DNA of 64,000 nt from an uncultured Sphingomonadaceae bacterium (GTDB lineage Bacteria; Pseudomonadota; Alphaproteobacteria; Sphingomonadales; Sphingomonadaceae). The stretch is from the NCBI GenBank assembly GCA_947501695.1, contig CANMWO010000001.1:310001-374000 (forward strand). Direction: 5' to 3'. Of this stretch, positions 1-10,463 are shown piece after piece. How positions within the stretch are numbered: the stretch's first letter is position 1; the number at the start of each line of letters is the position of its first letter. Below the pieces are notes generated by a model. That model ran no database searches. It had not been told where the DNA came from and worked only from the letters and a program-made list of their open reading frames with translations. The position numbers were made by a program, and so were the translations under genes.

Positions 1-198
1 TACTAAGTTCGTGTCCTATCGATAATCACCCTTTAAAATGAAGGATAATTAACGATGAGTCCAGTTCAGCTATTTAGACAGGACGTCTATTATCCGATGA
101 AACGGGCTGAATTTGTCCCCATATGATACAATTACTTAGCAAATATGGTTAACAGGTTAATGCTTTTCCAGAAAATCTTGTTTGCGACCGAATCGCTA

Positions 199-1974
199 TC
201 AGCTTTGATTTCGGGCCAAGGTATTCAGCTTGCGAAATTCCTGACGCCAGAAATCGCCACCATTTCCTAAAAGCCTCTCAATCTTCTGAAAGTCATAGTC
301 ACCAAGATATTTGTCTCCGCGCAGTTTCTGGCCAAAGGCGGCAACTGCGACCGCAAAGGCCATATCTCCGCTAGGCGCCGTTGCGTTGCGCAAATCATTT
401 GCATCAATCTGTCTATCGATGAGACGCGATTTTGTGCCGCCAGGCAGTTTATAGCGTAATTTGATTTGTGCCATTTCGCCCTTGAAATCTGGTTGTGACG
501 GAGCGACGCGATTGGCCGGATAGCGGCGTTCGGGTAGCCAGCCAGAAGATTTAGCGGGCATGATCTCATATAATGCTGTTACTTGGTGGCCCGCGCCAAT
601 ATCGCCAGCATCAATTTTATCATTGTCGAAATCTTCTTCGGCCAACAACCGATTTTCGTAACCGATAAGGCGATATTCCTTCACATGAGCGGGATTAAAT
701 TCGATTTGGATTTTAACGTCCTTGGCGATGGTGAATAAAGTCGAGCTCAATTCTTCTCCGAGTACTTTCTGGGCTTCCATCGCGCTGTCAATATAGGCGT
801 AATTGCCATTACCGACATTGGCTATGCCTTCCATAAGCTCATCCCGGATATTGCCGGTGCCATAGCCGAGCATGGTCAAATTGACCCCCAATTCACGTTC
901 CTTCGCAACGATTTTTTTCAATTGATCGGTATTGGACGTACCCACATTAAAGTCGCCATCCGTGGCCATGATGATGCGATTGATACCGCCTTTCAGGAAA
1001 TTCTGACGTGCGGTGGAATAGGCGAGTTTCAGCGCGTCTCCACCGGCGGTTGAACCACTGGCATGGAGGCAATCGATCGCTTCTTTGACATGGCCCTTGT
1101 TGGAAGTGGGGGCCAGCAGCAGGCCAACTGTTCCAGAGTAAACGACGATCGAAACGCGATCATCGCTACGCAGCTCATTGGACAGCGCGGTCAGGGTGGA
1201 CTTTACCAGCGGCAATTTGTCTTTGCTGCCCATCGAGCCGGAAACATCGACAAGAAACACCAGGTTGGCGCGCGGCCGCTCGCTGCTATCCACATCATAG
1301 CCACGTAGGCCGATACGAAGCAGCCGGCTGGAATCGTTCCAAGGCGTTGTCGAGAAGTCTGTGGAAACACTGAACGGTGCTTCCCGACTTATAGGTGCCG
1401 GATAGTCATAGCGGAAATAGTTGACCATCTCTTCAGTCCGTACAGCGGCTTCCGGTGGCAATTTGCCGTCGTTCAAAAAGCGGCGGACGTTGGAATAGCT
1501 ACCGGTGTCGACGTCCACGGCAAAAGTGGAAACCGGATTTTCGGCGACTCGCTTGATGCTCGCGACGTCCTTGCCGGCATATTGTTCGCGATCCTGTGGC
1601 TGTGGACGCGGATAAGGATAAGGGCCGGGTCGTGTTATACGACTCTGACGAGCCAGAGAGCCGCCCACGGCCGACTTGCGGACGGGAGAGGCTTTGGACA
1701 CAGGAGGCGGGGGAGGCGGAAGTGCGTTGGAAACGGGAGCATTTTTTACTTGGCCAGCGATTCTATTTCTTGAGCCTGTTACTATGACCTGCTCACGATC
1801 ATAACGTGTAAAAAGACCGCAATTCACTGGATGCGGAGGTGATATCCGCAGTAAGTCTGGTCTTTTCCCCTGTCGCGATTGCGCATCCATCGATGCAGCA
1901 CCCGGCGTACCGATCAAGCTGATCGCTGCAAACCCGCACAAGATTTTAGAAATATTAGAAAAACGCCGCATCAC
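199..1974 (-). CDS. YfbK-like von Willebrand factor A domain exported protein
   Basis: 591 aa ORF; vWA MIDAS-like DVSGSMGS; vWA-containing family features (ENPVSTFAVDVDTGSYSNVRRFL); N-terminal signal-like segment. Confidence 0.85.
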   Translation of the reverse strand: MMRRFSNISKILCGFAAISLIGTPGAASMDAQSRQGKRPDLLRISPPHPVNCGLFTRYDREQVIVTGSRNRIAGQVKNAPVSNALPPPPPPVSKASPVRKSAVGGSLARQSRITRPGPYPYPRPQPQDREQYAGKDVASIKRVAENPVSTFAVDVDTGSYSNVRRFLNDGKLPPEAAVRTEEMVNYFRYDYPAPISREAPFSVSTDFSTTPWNDSSRLLRIGLRGYDVDSSERPRANLVFLVDVSGSMGSKDKLPLVKSTLTALSNELRSDDRVSIVVYSGTVGLLLAPTSNKGHVKEAIDCLHASGSTAGGDALKLAYSTARQNFLKGGINRIIMATDGDFNVGTSNTDQLKKIVAKERELGVNLTMLGYGTGNIRDELMEGIANVGNGNYAYIDSAMEAQKVLGEELSSTLFTIAKDVKIQIEFNPAHVKEYRLIGYENRLLAEEDFDNDKIDAGDIGAGHQVTALYEIMPAKSSGWLPERRYPANRVAPSQPDFKGEMAQIKLRYKLPGGTKSRLIDRQIDANDLRNATAPSGDMAFAVAVAAFGQKLRGDKYLGDYDFQKIERLLGNGGDFWRQEFRKLNTLARNQS

Positions 1975-2119
1975 TATCCACTCCCAAGCTATTCAACCCG
2001 AGATAGAAGGTGGCAAGGACAAGCTGACTGGATTGTGAACAAATGATATAATATTACATTTCGGGCCTACTAAATCTCTAAACTCGGTTGACATAATGCT
2101 CCCATCACTTCTAATTACA

Positions 2120-2153
2120 AATGCGAATCATTTGCATTAGCATTAATGCGAAT
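2120..2153. promoter_or_regulatory. Fur-like operator region (overlapping dyads)
   Basis: AATGCGAAT-C-ATTTGCATT (7-1-7 dyad with one mismatch) followed by GCATTA-N4-TAATGC and a second AATGCGAAT; directly upstream of a haem/siderophore-type TonB receptor. Confidence 0.6.
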
Positions 2154-2171
2154 AGCAAGAGGGACATTTCA

Positions 2172-4424
2172 ATGAATTCTAACTTCCGCCGCCGCGGATT
2201 GGCGGCCACCTGCAGCTTTTTTGTATTGGGCTTTTCACAAACTGCCATGGCAGCAGGTGATGCCAGCTCGGTTTTTGAAGATGATACAATTACAGTCACC
2301 GCAACGCGCGCGCCCGTTGCGGTGGAGGATGCACCGGCAACCGTCACCGTTATTGATCAGGAGCGGATCGCTGATGAATTGGCGACGGATGCGCGCGATA
2401 TTGTGCGCTTTGAACCCGGTGTCACCGTTCGCCGTGCTCCAGCGCGCTTTGGTGCAGCGTTGGGAACGACGGGTCGCGCGGGGAATGAAGATTTTAATAT
2501 TCGCGGGATCGGCGGCAATCGTGTGCTCATTCAAGTGGATGGTATCAGGTCGCCGCAAGGGTTTAGCTTTGGTGCTCAGGACGTTGGGCGCGGCAATGCG
2601 ACTGATGTCGGTCTGATCAAGTCGGTTGAGATATTACGCGGCCCCGCGTCGGCGCTTTATGGCAGCGATGGTCTGTCGGGTGTGGTTAGCTTCACTACAT
2701 CTGATCCCGTTGATTTTATCGGTGAAGGCAATAGCATTGGCGGTTTTGCTAGAGCGCAATATAGTTCTGCTGACCAGGAATTTTCCGAAACGGTTGCTCT
2801 GGCCGGACAAACTGGAAATTTCTCGGCGATGCTGGCTTATTCCCGCCGCGATTTCGAAGAACTCGATAATGAAGGTATGATCGATACCGCCGATGCGACC
2901 CGCACGACGCCCAATCCGCAAGATGGTGAATCCGATGCATTTTTGGGAAAGTTGGTTTGGGATGATGGTTCCAACAAAGTTCGCCTGACCGGCGAATATC
3001 TTGAACGGAAAGTTTTTTCTGACATTCTTTCCGGCCGCGGCCCCGTTTTCTTGTTCGGGCCGACGCCCAGTTGGATTGTCGATAACCTGACTGCGAATGA
3101 TGAAACTAAACGCGTCCGGGCTTCTATCGACTATACTTATGATCCGGGGGAGGATAGCGGCGGCTTCATCGATTACGCTCACCTGGCCGCTTATTGGCAG
3201 GATGGAAAAGACCGTCAGTTCGCCGACGAAGACCGCACGCCAACCGGCGCGACACCGCGCCCGGACCGGGAAAGGTTCAACACATTTGATAATGAGGTTT
3301 TCGGTGCCGTCGCCGATTTCCGGTCAACAATCCAAACCGGTTCCATCAAACATACGCTGACCTTTGGCGGTGACGTCAGCACGACAAAGCAAAAAGGTCT
3401 ACGCGACGGTGTAGAACCGCCATTTGGGGAAGTTTTTCCATCTCGTGCATTTCCGGTAACCGATTTCACCTTGGGCGGATTTTTTGTCGGCGATGCCGTC
3501 GAATTTGCGGATGGTGTAGTAACGCTCTATCCCGCGCTGCGCTTTGATTTCTATAACCTGGACCCCACCAGCGATGATCCATTGTTGCCGAATTTTACCG
3601 CAACCGGCCAAGATGGGTCGAAGCTATCGCCTAAATTTGGTGCTGTCATAAAACTTAGCGAAAAGGTGCGTCTATTTGGCACCTACGCCCGCGGCTTTCG
3701 CGCACCAACCCCTAGTCAGGTCAATAATTTCTTCGAGAATTTGGCCTTTGGTTATACGTCAGCGGCCAATCCGAACCTAACGCCTGAAACTAGCGACAGT
3801 TTTGAAGCAGGCATAAGATATGCCACGGATGATATTAAACTATCACTCACAGCTTTTACGGCAGATTATGATGACTTTATCAGTCAGGAACTAGTGTCCG
3901 GGTCTTTCACGCCCGGAGATCCTGCTGTATTTCAGTTTGTTAATCTGGATAGCATCAAAGTGAAAGGCGTTGAAGCAAAGGCGAGCTATGAAGCTGAAAA
4001 TGGTTTCCGGACACGCTTTGCGATCGCGTTTGCCGACGGTACAGTAAACTCCTCAGGGGCTGCATCGCAATCGCTGTCCACGGTTGATCCACTCAACGCT
4101 ATATTAGGCGTTGGTTATCGTGACCCGGCGGGAGTTTTCGGGGGCGAGTTAATCGTGAGCTACAATGCGCGCAAGGAAGCGAATGAAACCGTTGGCGTGT
4201 GTAGCGGCTCTTGTTTCCGGCCGCAAGAATCTGCGATTATTGATGCCACTGCATTTTTCCGGGTTACCGGCAATATCAAAATCCGCGCCGGCATATTCAA
4301 CGTTACCGACAAGAAATACGCCCTGTGGAGCGACGTTCGGGGATTGGCAGCAACGTCCACGATCACTGATGCATTCACCCAGCCAGGGCGTAACGCCAGT
4401 ATTTCACTCAGCGCATCATTCTAG
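2172..4424 (+). CDS. TonB-dependent receptor, haemoglobin/transferrin/lactoferrin (haem) family
   Basis: Plug motifs (DDTITVTATRAP, RGIGGNRVLIQVDGIR, VEILRGPASALYGSDGLSGVV), C-terminal Phe of beta-barrel; start reassigned to ATG 2172 before signal peptide. Confidence 0.9.
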   Translation: MNSNFRRRGLAATCSFFVLGFSQTAMAAGDASSVFEDDTITVTATRAPVAVEDAPATVTVIDQERIADELATDARDIVRFEPGVTVRRAPARFGAALGTTGRAGNEDFNIRGIGGNRVLIQVDGIRSPQGFSFGAQDVGRGNATDVGLIKSVEILRGPASALYGSDGLSGVVSFTTSDPVDFIGEGNSIGGFARAQYSSADQEFSETVALAGQTGNFSAMLAYSRRDFEELDNEGMIDTADATRTTPNPQDGESDAFLGKLVWDDGSNKVRLTGEYLERKVFSDILSGRGPVFLFGPTPSWIVDNLTANDETKRVRASIDYTYDPGEDSGGFIDYAHLAAYWQDGKDRQFADEDRTPTGATPRPDRERFNTFDNEVFGAVADFRSTIQTGSIKHTLTFGGDVSTTKQKGLRDGVEPPFGEVFPSRAFPVTDFTLGGFFVGDAVEFADGVVTLYPALRFDFYNLDPTSDDPLLPNFTATGQDGSKLSPKFGAVIKLSEKVRLFGTYARGFRAPTPSQVNNFFENLAFGYTSAANPNLTPETSDSFEAGIRYATDDIKLSLTAFTADYDDFISQELVSGSFTPGDPAVFQFVNLDSIKVKGVEAKASYEAENGFRTRFAIAFADGTVNSSGAASQSLSTVDPLNAILGVGYRDPAGVFGGELIVSYNARKEANETVGVCSGSCFRPQESAIIDATAFFRVTGNIKIRAGIFNVTDKKYALWSDVRGLAATSTITDAFTQPGRNASISLSASF

Positions 4425-4446
4425 AATTTTGAAGGAAGAAACCACT

Positions 4447-5475
4447 ATGAACAGCAAATTGAAAAGCAAAATTGGTGCCGCGATATTTACGCTCGCTCTC
4501 GTATCTACAACAGCGTTGGCTCATCCGCCGATCCCGGATCGTGCAGCTGATGTTGAAAAGACAGCGTTTGAAGCTGACCGCGCTGACATATTGGCGATGG
4601 CGGGAAATTTTAAAGTCCGCTTCGATATGCAGGAATCAACACCATGGGTATCTGATTATGACGCGCGCGAGCGTAAGATTTCGGGCGGCCATGAGGTTGT
4701 GAAAATAGTCGAAGATACCGGAACAAAAATTGTCCTCCAGCATCTGCTAGTCGTCGATACCGGCGACAGCGATTTTATCGTTAAACATTGGCGTCAGGAT
4801 TGGGAATATGAACCCGAAAAAATTCTCGCTTATTCAGACCGCAATAGCTGGGAATATCAACCGATATCCGAGAAACGCCGCAATGGCCGATGGTCGCAAA
4901 CCGTCTATCAGGTGGATGACAGTCCGCGCTATGCGGGTTTAGGGGAATGGGAAACCCAAGGCGGTGTCCGCCGTTGGCGCTCCAACTGGACTTGGCGCCC
5001 ATTAGCGCGGCGCGACGCAGTGCGGGATCCCGTCTATGATCGTTATTATTCCATCAACCGCCACAGCCCGATGCCCAATGGCTGGATCCATTTTCAAGAC
5101 AACACGAAAATGGGCACCGTTGACGGCAAGCTTGTGCCTATTGTTCAGGAATATGTCCTCAACACCTATACCAAATTTGACGGCTATAATGTTCAGGCTG
5201 CCGAAGACTATTGGACAAAAACCAATGGTTATTGGGCTGAAGTCCGGAAGTCGTGGGAAACCGCATTTTTATCGAACAATGGCGTAACGGTTGAAGAGGA
5301 AGCACAGACCGGAACGGTGATCAGTGCTGAAATTCTCGAAATGGGTACCAAGATTGCAGACGGTGAAATGGATGCCGGAACCGCAACCGAAAAAGCACGT
5401 AGCCTTATTGCAAATGCAACCAAGCCAGGCGCTGTAAAGACCGCTCAGAATGCCAAAAAATTTAAAGGTAGTTAA
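4447..5475 (+). CDS. DUF6607-like exported protein
   Basis: 342 aa with signal peptide; Trp-rich body (NRHSPMPNGWIHFQDNTKMG); ATG 4447 lies 22 nt after the receptor stop. Confidence 0.7.
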   Translation: MNSKLKSKIGAAIFTLALVSTTALAHPPIPDRAADVEKTAFEADRADILAMAGNFKVRFDMQESTPWVSDYDARERKISGGHEVVKIVEDTGTKIVLQHLLVVDTGDSDFIVKHWRQDWEYEPEKILAYSDRNSWEYQPISEKRRNGRWSQTVYQVDDSPRYAGLGEWETQGGVRRWRSNWTWRPLARRDAVRDPVYDRYYSINRHSPMPNGWIHFQDNTKMGTVDGKLVPIVQEYVLNTYTKFDGYNVQAAEDYWTKTNGYWAEVRKSWETAFLSNNGVTVEEEAQTGTVISAEILEMGTKIADGEMDAGTATEKARSLIANATKPGAVKTAQNAKKFKGS

Positions 5476-5542
5476 ATGAAGTCAGTGTGTAGCGAGAGGT
5501 CCGCAATATACAATTGTAATTAAGTGTCTTCAGAGCCTAATT

Positions 5543-6817
5543 CTACCCTTCTCGTGCCACTTCTCGCCAGCCGATGTCTCTGCGGCAAAAGCCGCTCTCG
5601 AAATCAATCTGGTCCACGGCCGCATAGGCCTTGGTCTGCGCTTCTGTGGTATTGCTGCCGAGAGCGGTGACGTTCAGCACGCGGCCGCCACTAGCAATTA
5701 GTTTCCCATCGACTTCGGCGGTTCCAGCATGGAAAATCTTGGTGCCTTCGCGCTCGGCGCGGGCGAGGTTTTGGATTTTTCCGCCTTTTTCAGGTGTGCT
5801 GGGATAGCCGTTGGCCGCCATCACGACGGTCAGAGCGGATTGTGGATCAAATTCCGGGGTGCTGATCTGGCCAAGTTCACCTTTGGCGGTCGAGCGCATA
5901 ATCGCAGCGAGATCAGATTTGAGCCGCATCATTAGCACCTGACATTCGGGATCGCCAAAGCGGGCATTATATTCAATCAGTTGCGGACCGGTCTCGGTCA
6001 GCATCAGCCCTGCGAACAGGACGCCGCTATAAGGTGTGCCTTCGGCCGCCAATGTGTCGACCGTGGGCTGGATAATTTCGTCCATCACCTGTTTTTGCAG
6101 CACTGTTGTGAGGACGGGGGCGGGGCTGTAAGCACCCATGCCGCCGGTATTGGGGCCGACATCGCCTTCGCCAACGCGTTTATGGTCTTGTGCAGTGCCA
6201 AAGGGGATGACATTTTTGCCGTCTGTTATCGCGAAAAAACTTGCTTCCTCTCCAGTTAGGAACTCTTCGATTACCACTTCGGCTCCAGCGTCACCAAATC
6301 CGCCGTCGAACATCATGACGATGGCATCTTCTGCCTGTGAGCGGGTTTCGGCTATGATTACGCCTTTACCAGCGGCGAGGCCATCAGCCTTGATTACGAC
6401 CGGGATAGAGAATTTGTCGAGCGCCGCCAGCGCATCTGGTTGATTGGCCGTGCGGACATAGCCGGCAGTCGGAATGTTGGCGCGGGCACATAGATCTTTT
6501 GTGAAGCCTTTCGAACCCTCCAGTTGTGCGGGGAGTTTGTCAGGGCCAAATACCAATATATCGGCGGTGCGCAGGCTTTCGGCCAGTCCATCGACCAGTG
6601 GGGCTTCAGGCCCAACGACCACCAGGTCGATGCTGTTGCGACCGCAAAATTGGATGACAGCGGCATGATCCAGAACGTCCAACTTCAAGCATTCCGCATG
6701 ATGGGCGATGCCGGGATTGCCGGGGCTCGCATAAAATTTCTCTAGCGACGGGGATTGCGCCAGCTTCCATGCCAAGGCATGTTCACGGCCACCGGACCCG
6801 AGCAATAGGATATTCAT
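5543..6817 (-). CDS. purD: phosphoribosylamine-glycine ligase
   Basis: [19 protein letters not shown] start and GARS ATP-grasp motifs ([21 protein letters not shown]); start taken at ATG 6817. Confidence 0.96.
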   Translation of the reverse strand: MNILLLGSGGREHALAWKLAQSPSLEKFYASPGNPGIAHHAECLKLDVLDHAAVIQFCGRNSIDLVVVGPEAPLVDGLAESLRTADILVFGPDKLPAQLEGSKGFTKDLCARANIPTAGYVRTANQPDALAALDKFSIPVVIKADGLAAGKGVIIAETRSQAEDAIVMMFDGGFGDAGAEVVIEEFLTGEEASFFAITDGKNVIPFGTAQDHKRVGEGDVGPNTGGMGAYSPAPVLTTVLQKQVMDEIIQPTVDTLAAEGTPYSGVLFAGLMLTETGPQLIEYNARFGDPECQVLMMRLKSDLAAIMRSTAKGELGQISTPEFDPQSALTVVMAANGYPSTPEKGGKIQNLARAEREGTKIFHAGTAEVDGKLIASGGRVLNVTALGSNTTEAQTKAYAAVDQIDFESGFCRRDIGWREVAREG

Positions 6818-8306
6818 GGACGATTCCCTTTCTTTAGACGCGAAGCTCCTAGCCGAGAGTGGCGAGGGCGACAATGCCGCTCCGCTATCTGTTTCAGAAA
6901 TTTCCGGATCGCTAAAGCGGGTGGTCGAAGATCGATTTGGATATGTGAGGATCAGGGGCGAGATTTCGGGGTATAAACGCGCGGCATCCGGCCATGTCTA
7001 TCTGGCGCTGAAAGATGACAAGGCGGTGCTCGACGGTGTGATGTGGAAAGGCAATGCTGGACGGCTGCCGTTTCAACCGGAAGACGGGATTGAAGTAGTC
7101 GTTTCAGGTAAGCTGACAACTTATCCCGGGCGCTCGAAATATCAGGTCGTGATCGACAAGATGGAATTGGCGGGCGAGGGCGCGCTCATGCAGCTGTTCG
7201 AAAAGCTGAAAGCCAAGCTGCAAGCCGAAGGGTTGTTTAACCAAGACCGAAAGCGCGCCATTCCTTTTCTGCCGAAAACCATCGGGGTGGTGACATCGCC
7301 TACCGGATCCGTGATCCGCGATATCTTGCACAGGCTAGCGGATCGTTGTCCGAGCCATGTCGTGGTTTGGCCAGTATTGGTGCAGGGCGATGGCGCTGCC
7401 AAGCAGATTTCAGGGGCGATTAACGGCTTTTCGAATATGGGGGAGGGCGGTCCTCTAACCCGACCCGATCTGATCATCGTCGCGCGTGGTGGTGGGTCTA
7501 TCGAAGACTTGTGGAGTTTTAACGAGGAGGAAGTCGTGCGCGCTGTGGCCGACTGTTCGATTCCGCTGATTTCGGCCGTGGGTCATGAAACCGATACGAC
7601 ATTGTGCGACTTTGTCGCTGATTTGCGAGCCCCCACACCAACGGCAGCCGCGGAAATGGCAGTGCCAGTGCGCGCTGAATGGCTGGCGTCGCTCAGCGAG
7701 ACCAAGGCCAGGATGGCGCGGTCTGTGCAGCGCGGCTTTGCAACAGCGCAAGAACGGCTGGAGGCGCAGCGCCGCCTGATGCCAGCGCTTACCGACTTGC
7801 TCCGTCCGCATCAGCAGCGTGTGGACGAGCTGTCTGACGGTATGAAATATGGGATGGCGCAAAATGTCGCACAAGCGCGCAGCCGCTATTCGACATCGGA
7901 AGGGGCCTTGCGGCCCGCGATGCTGCGACAACGGTTGGACGCGGCAAAGAGCAGGTTAGAGCGGCGTGATTTGCCAGTGACGCTTGTCAGAAGACCTTTA
8001 GATGATGCACGCCAGCGGCTAGACAGCCTGTGGCGGCTGGCGCAGCAAGTTTCGCCCGATGGTCCATTAAAGCGCGGCTATGCAAGAATATCGTCCTTGG
8101 ATGGCGGATTTGTCGGTAGTCGCAATGAAGCGGTCAGCGCTGGTGCGGTAAACCTTCATTTTCATGATGGTGAAGTGGGTGCGCAGATTACCGAGGAACC
8201 GGTCGCAAAATCGGCGGCAGTATCAAAAAATACCAAACCGGAGACCAAGTCAAAGACGTCCCGAGTCAAAAAACCGGCAGATGACAGGCAGCAAGATTTG
8301 TTCTAG
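6816..8306 (+). CDS. xseA: exodeoxyribonuclease VII large subunit
   Basis: [73 protein letters not shown]. Confidence 0.96.
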   Translation: MDDSLSLDAKLLAESGEGDNAAPLSVSEISGSLKRVVEDRFGYVRIRGEISGYKRAASGHVYLALKDDKAVLDGVMWKGNAGRLPFQPEDGIEVVVSGKLTTYPGRSKYQVVIDKMELAGEGALMQLFEKLKAKLQAEGLFNQDRKRAIPFLPKTIGVVTSPTGSVIRDILHRLADRCPSHVVVWPVLVQGDGAAKQISGAINGFSNMGEGGPLTRPDLIIVARGGGSIEDLWSFNEEEVVRAVADCSIPLISAVGHETDTTLCDFVADLRAPTPTAAAEMAVPVRAEWLASLSETKARMARSVQRGFATAQERLEAQRRLMPALTDLLRPHQQRVDELSDGMKYGMAQNVAQARSRYSTSEGALRPAMLRQRLDAAKSRLERRDLPVTLVRRPLDDARQRLDSLWRLAQQVSPDGPLKRGYARISSLDGGFVGSRNEAVSAGAVNLHFHDGEVGAQITEEPVAKSAAVSKNTKPETKSKTSRVKKPADDRQQDLF

Positions 8307-8384
8307 GCGGTTTTTTTGTTATGAATATGGTAAAAATTTTCCTGTAAATTGCGGGTAAATGATCATCAGAGTAAGGTCTTTCCT

Positions 8385-8594
8385 ATGTTAATGTCTAATC
8401 GCAATAAGGTCGCAAAGCTATATTATATGCCAAACGGTTTTCGGCCTCTGTCATCCGGCGATCATGTTTTATGTGCGATTACCAGCGAGCAGATACCGCT
8501 TGAAGACCTACGCTATTGGAGTGTCGAGAAGCAGGAGGCTTATGCCACGGCTCAAATCTCCGCCCAAGCGCATTTGCCGGAAGAGGAAAAATAA
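8385..8594 (+). CDS. DUF2093 domain-containing protein
   Basis: KLYYMPNGFRPLSSGDHVLCAITSEQIPLEDLRYWSVEKQEAY; typical position after xseA. Confidence 0.85.
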   Translation: MLMSNRNKVAKLYYMPNGFRPLSSGDHVLCAITSEQIPLEDLRYWSVEKQEAYATAQISAQAHLPEEEK

Positions 8595-9475
8595 TGGGGC
8601 TTAAGAAAAACACGATTATAAGTTCTGTAGCGTTGGCTGCTGTTGCAGCGATTGCGTTGCCTTTATCTTCTACATTGGCAGAAACAGCCGAAGCGGAAGA
8701 ATCTGCATTCCGTGAGGCTATGAAATTTGGATTTACCGGTCAGGAAATCCAGGGCGGCGTGATGCTGGGAGATGCGCCTGCTGGTACGCAGAGTCTATCT
8801 TTCGATGGCCAGCCTGTTCCAGTGGATGAGGACGGTAAGTTCATCATCGCCTTTAACCGCGACGCGGGGCAATCGGCGCAAATGGTCGCAACGCTGGAAA
8901 ACGGCCAGACTGTCAAGAAATTCTTCAGCATCGCCCCGCGCAAGTGGAAAATTGAGCACGTCAATGTTGCCAAGCGCAGCGGTGGTCCAAGTTCTGCATT
9001 CATGGCTCGGCGACGCCCTGAGCTCGCACGGATTAATGCGGCGCGTCAGGTCAAGAGCGACAGCACGGGCTGGCGCCAGACTTTCATTTGGCCTGCGAAG
9101 GGGCGTATTTCGGGCATGTTTGGATCACAGCGTATATATAAAGGTACGCCCGGTAGCTATCATAGCGGGGTCGATATTGCGGGCGGTGCGGGCACTTACT
9201 TTGTCGCGCCAGCTGATGGCGTAGTGACGCTCGCTGCAAGCAAGCCCTTTTCGCTTGAAGGTAATTTGCTGATGCTCGATCATGGCATGGGTCTGAACAG
9301 CGCTTTTCTTCACGCCTCCAAAATATTGGTCAAAGAAGGTCAAATTGTGAAGCGCGGTCAACCTATTGGCCGCATTGGCGCAACGGGCCGTGCGACTGGG
9401 CCGCACCTGCATTGGTCAATGAAATGGAATAACGCTCGGATCGACCCGATTTTACTGACCGGACCGATGGATTAG
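8594..9475 (+). CDS. M23 family metallopeptidase (LytM-type)
   Basis: GSQRIYKGTPGSYHSGVDIAGGAGT...ATGRATGPHLHWSM; ATG overlaps preceding TAA (TAATG). Confidence 0.9.
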   Translation: MGLKKNTIISSVALAAVAAIALPLSSTLAETAEAEESAFREAMKFGFTGQEIQGGVMLGDAPAGTQSLSFDGQPVPVDEDGKFIIAFNRDAGQSAQMVATLENGQTVKKFFSIAPRKWKIEHVNVAKRSGGPSSAFMARRRPELARINAARQVKSDSTGWRQTFIWPAKGRISGMFGSQRIYKGTPGSYHSGVDIAGGAGTYFVAPADGVVTLAASKPFSLEGNLLMLDHGMGLNSAFLHASKILVKEGQIVKRGQPIGRIGATGRATGPHLHWSMKWNNARIDPILLTGPMD

Positions 9476-9497
9476 GTTGAAAGTATCGAGAGGCGGC

Positions 9498-10061
9498 TTA
9501 GTTCACTATCCGCTTCACTTTAAATGCACGACCATCATTCACTTTGGCGACAAAGCTGCCGAGAGAGCCGCGTTTAATTGCAATTGTATCTCCTGCCTTA
9601 GGCTTCCTTGAAGTGCTTCGAGGAGAATCTGTTTGTTGCCAAATGGCTCCATCTTCTAATTTAATGATCCATTTTCCGCCGCGTGAAGCGCGAGTAGAAG
9701 CAATTTTACCTTCGATCTGATTGACTTGATCTCCTTCGTCGCCATCTCCATCAAAGAGTCTAATCCGGGGCAGAGAGAGCCCAAAGAGGCCGCGCCTCGC
9801 CTCACGTACTTGCTCTCGATCTGCAATGACGACCTGATTGTTTGTCTGAGCTGATTCCAACGCAGCAACTTTTTCGTCAAAACAAGCTAGCCGTTTTTCG
9901 GCTACGGTGATATTTTTGCAACCTATCAGGTCAGTGTAGATAGCAGGTGGCGTGGAAACGGCTTCATCTTTGTCAGCAGCCAGAGCCGGAGTGCTGTAAG
10001 CTATAGATGCACATAGTAGTGCAGAAACAAATTTGCTGGTTTTCACTTTCTGTTCGGTCAT
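9498..10061 (-). CDS. hypothetical exported protein
   Basis: 187 aa; signal peptide; CKNITVAEKRLACFDEKVAAL N-terminal region. Confidence 0.75.
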   Translation of the reverse strand: MTEQKVKTSKFVSALLCASIAYSTPALAADKDEAVSTPPAIYTDLIGCKNITVAEKRLACFDEKVAALESAQTNNQVVIADREQVREARRGLFGLSLPRIRLFDGDGDEGDQVNQIEGKIASTRASRGGKWIIKLEDGAIWQQTDSPRSTSRKPKAGDTIAIKRGSLGSFVAKVNDGRAFKVKRIVN

Positions 10062-10463
10062 TTTCTACTCCGTACGTGCCTAAGTGCTCATATATCAGTC
10101 ACATAGCTTCGGGGGCTATTAGATCTCGCTCTTACTTAACAGATCAGGTGTGTCGTGCAATGAATTGGAGCATTTGCGAGAGAAATTGATGAGCTCCTAG
10201 GTTCCAAATAGGCAGAATAGCAGGTATTATTTGATCAAATAGTGGTGGAGTTCTCTAACAATCACTGTGACAAAATAGTTACATTATCTACAAAACCGCG
10301 CCTGAAACCTGAACATGCGCTTTACAGCATTGTACATTTACGGCATCTGCCAGCCATTCCGATGGAATATTGCGCGTGTCCAAAGCGTGTTTGATTCGAT
10401 CGGGCAACTACAGAAGCGGGCCATTGGGGGCCCTGCTCCTCCAGAATAAGGGACTGGAATAAC

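Noticed and set aside
7455-7931. 158-aa minus ORF antisense to xseA
   Set aside because: Shadow ORF produced by codon bias; Cys/His/Arg-rich translation without family signature.
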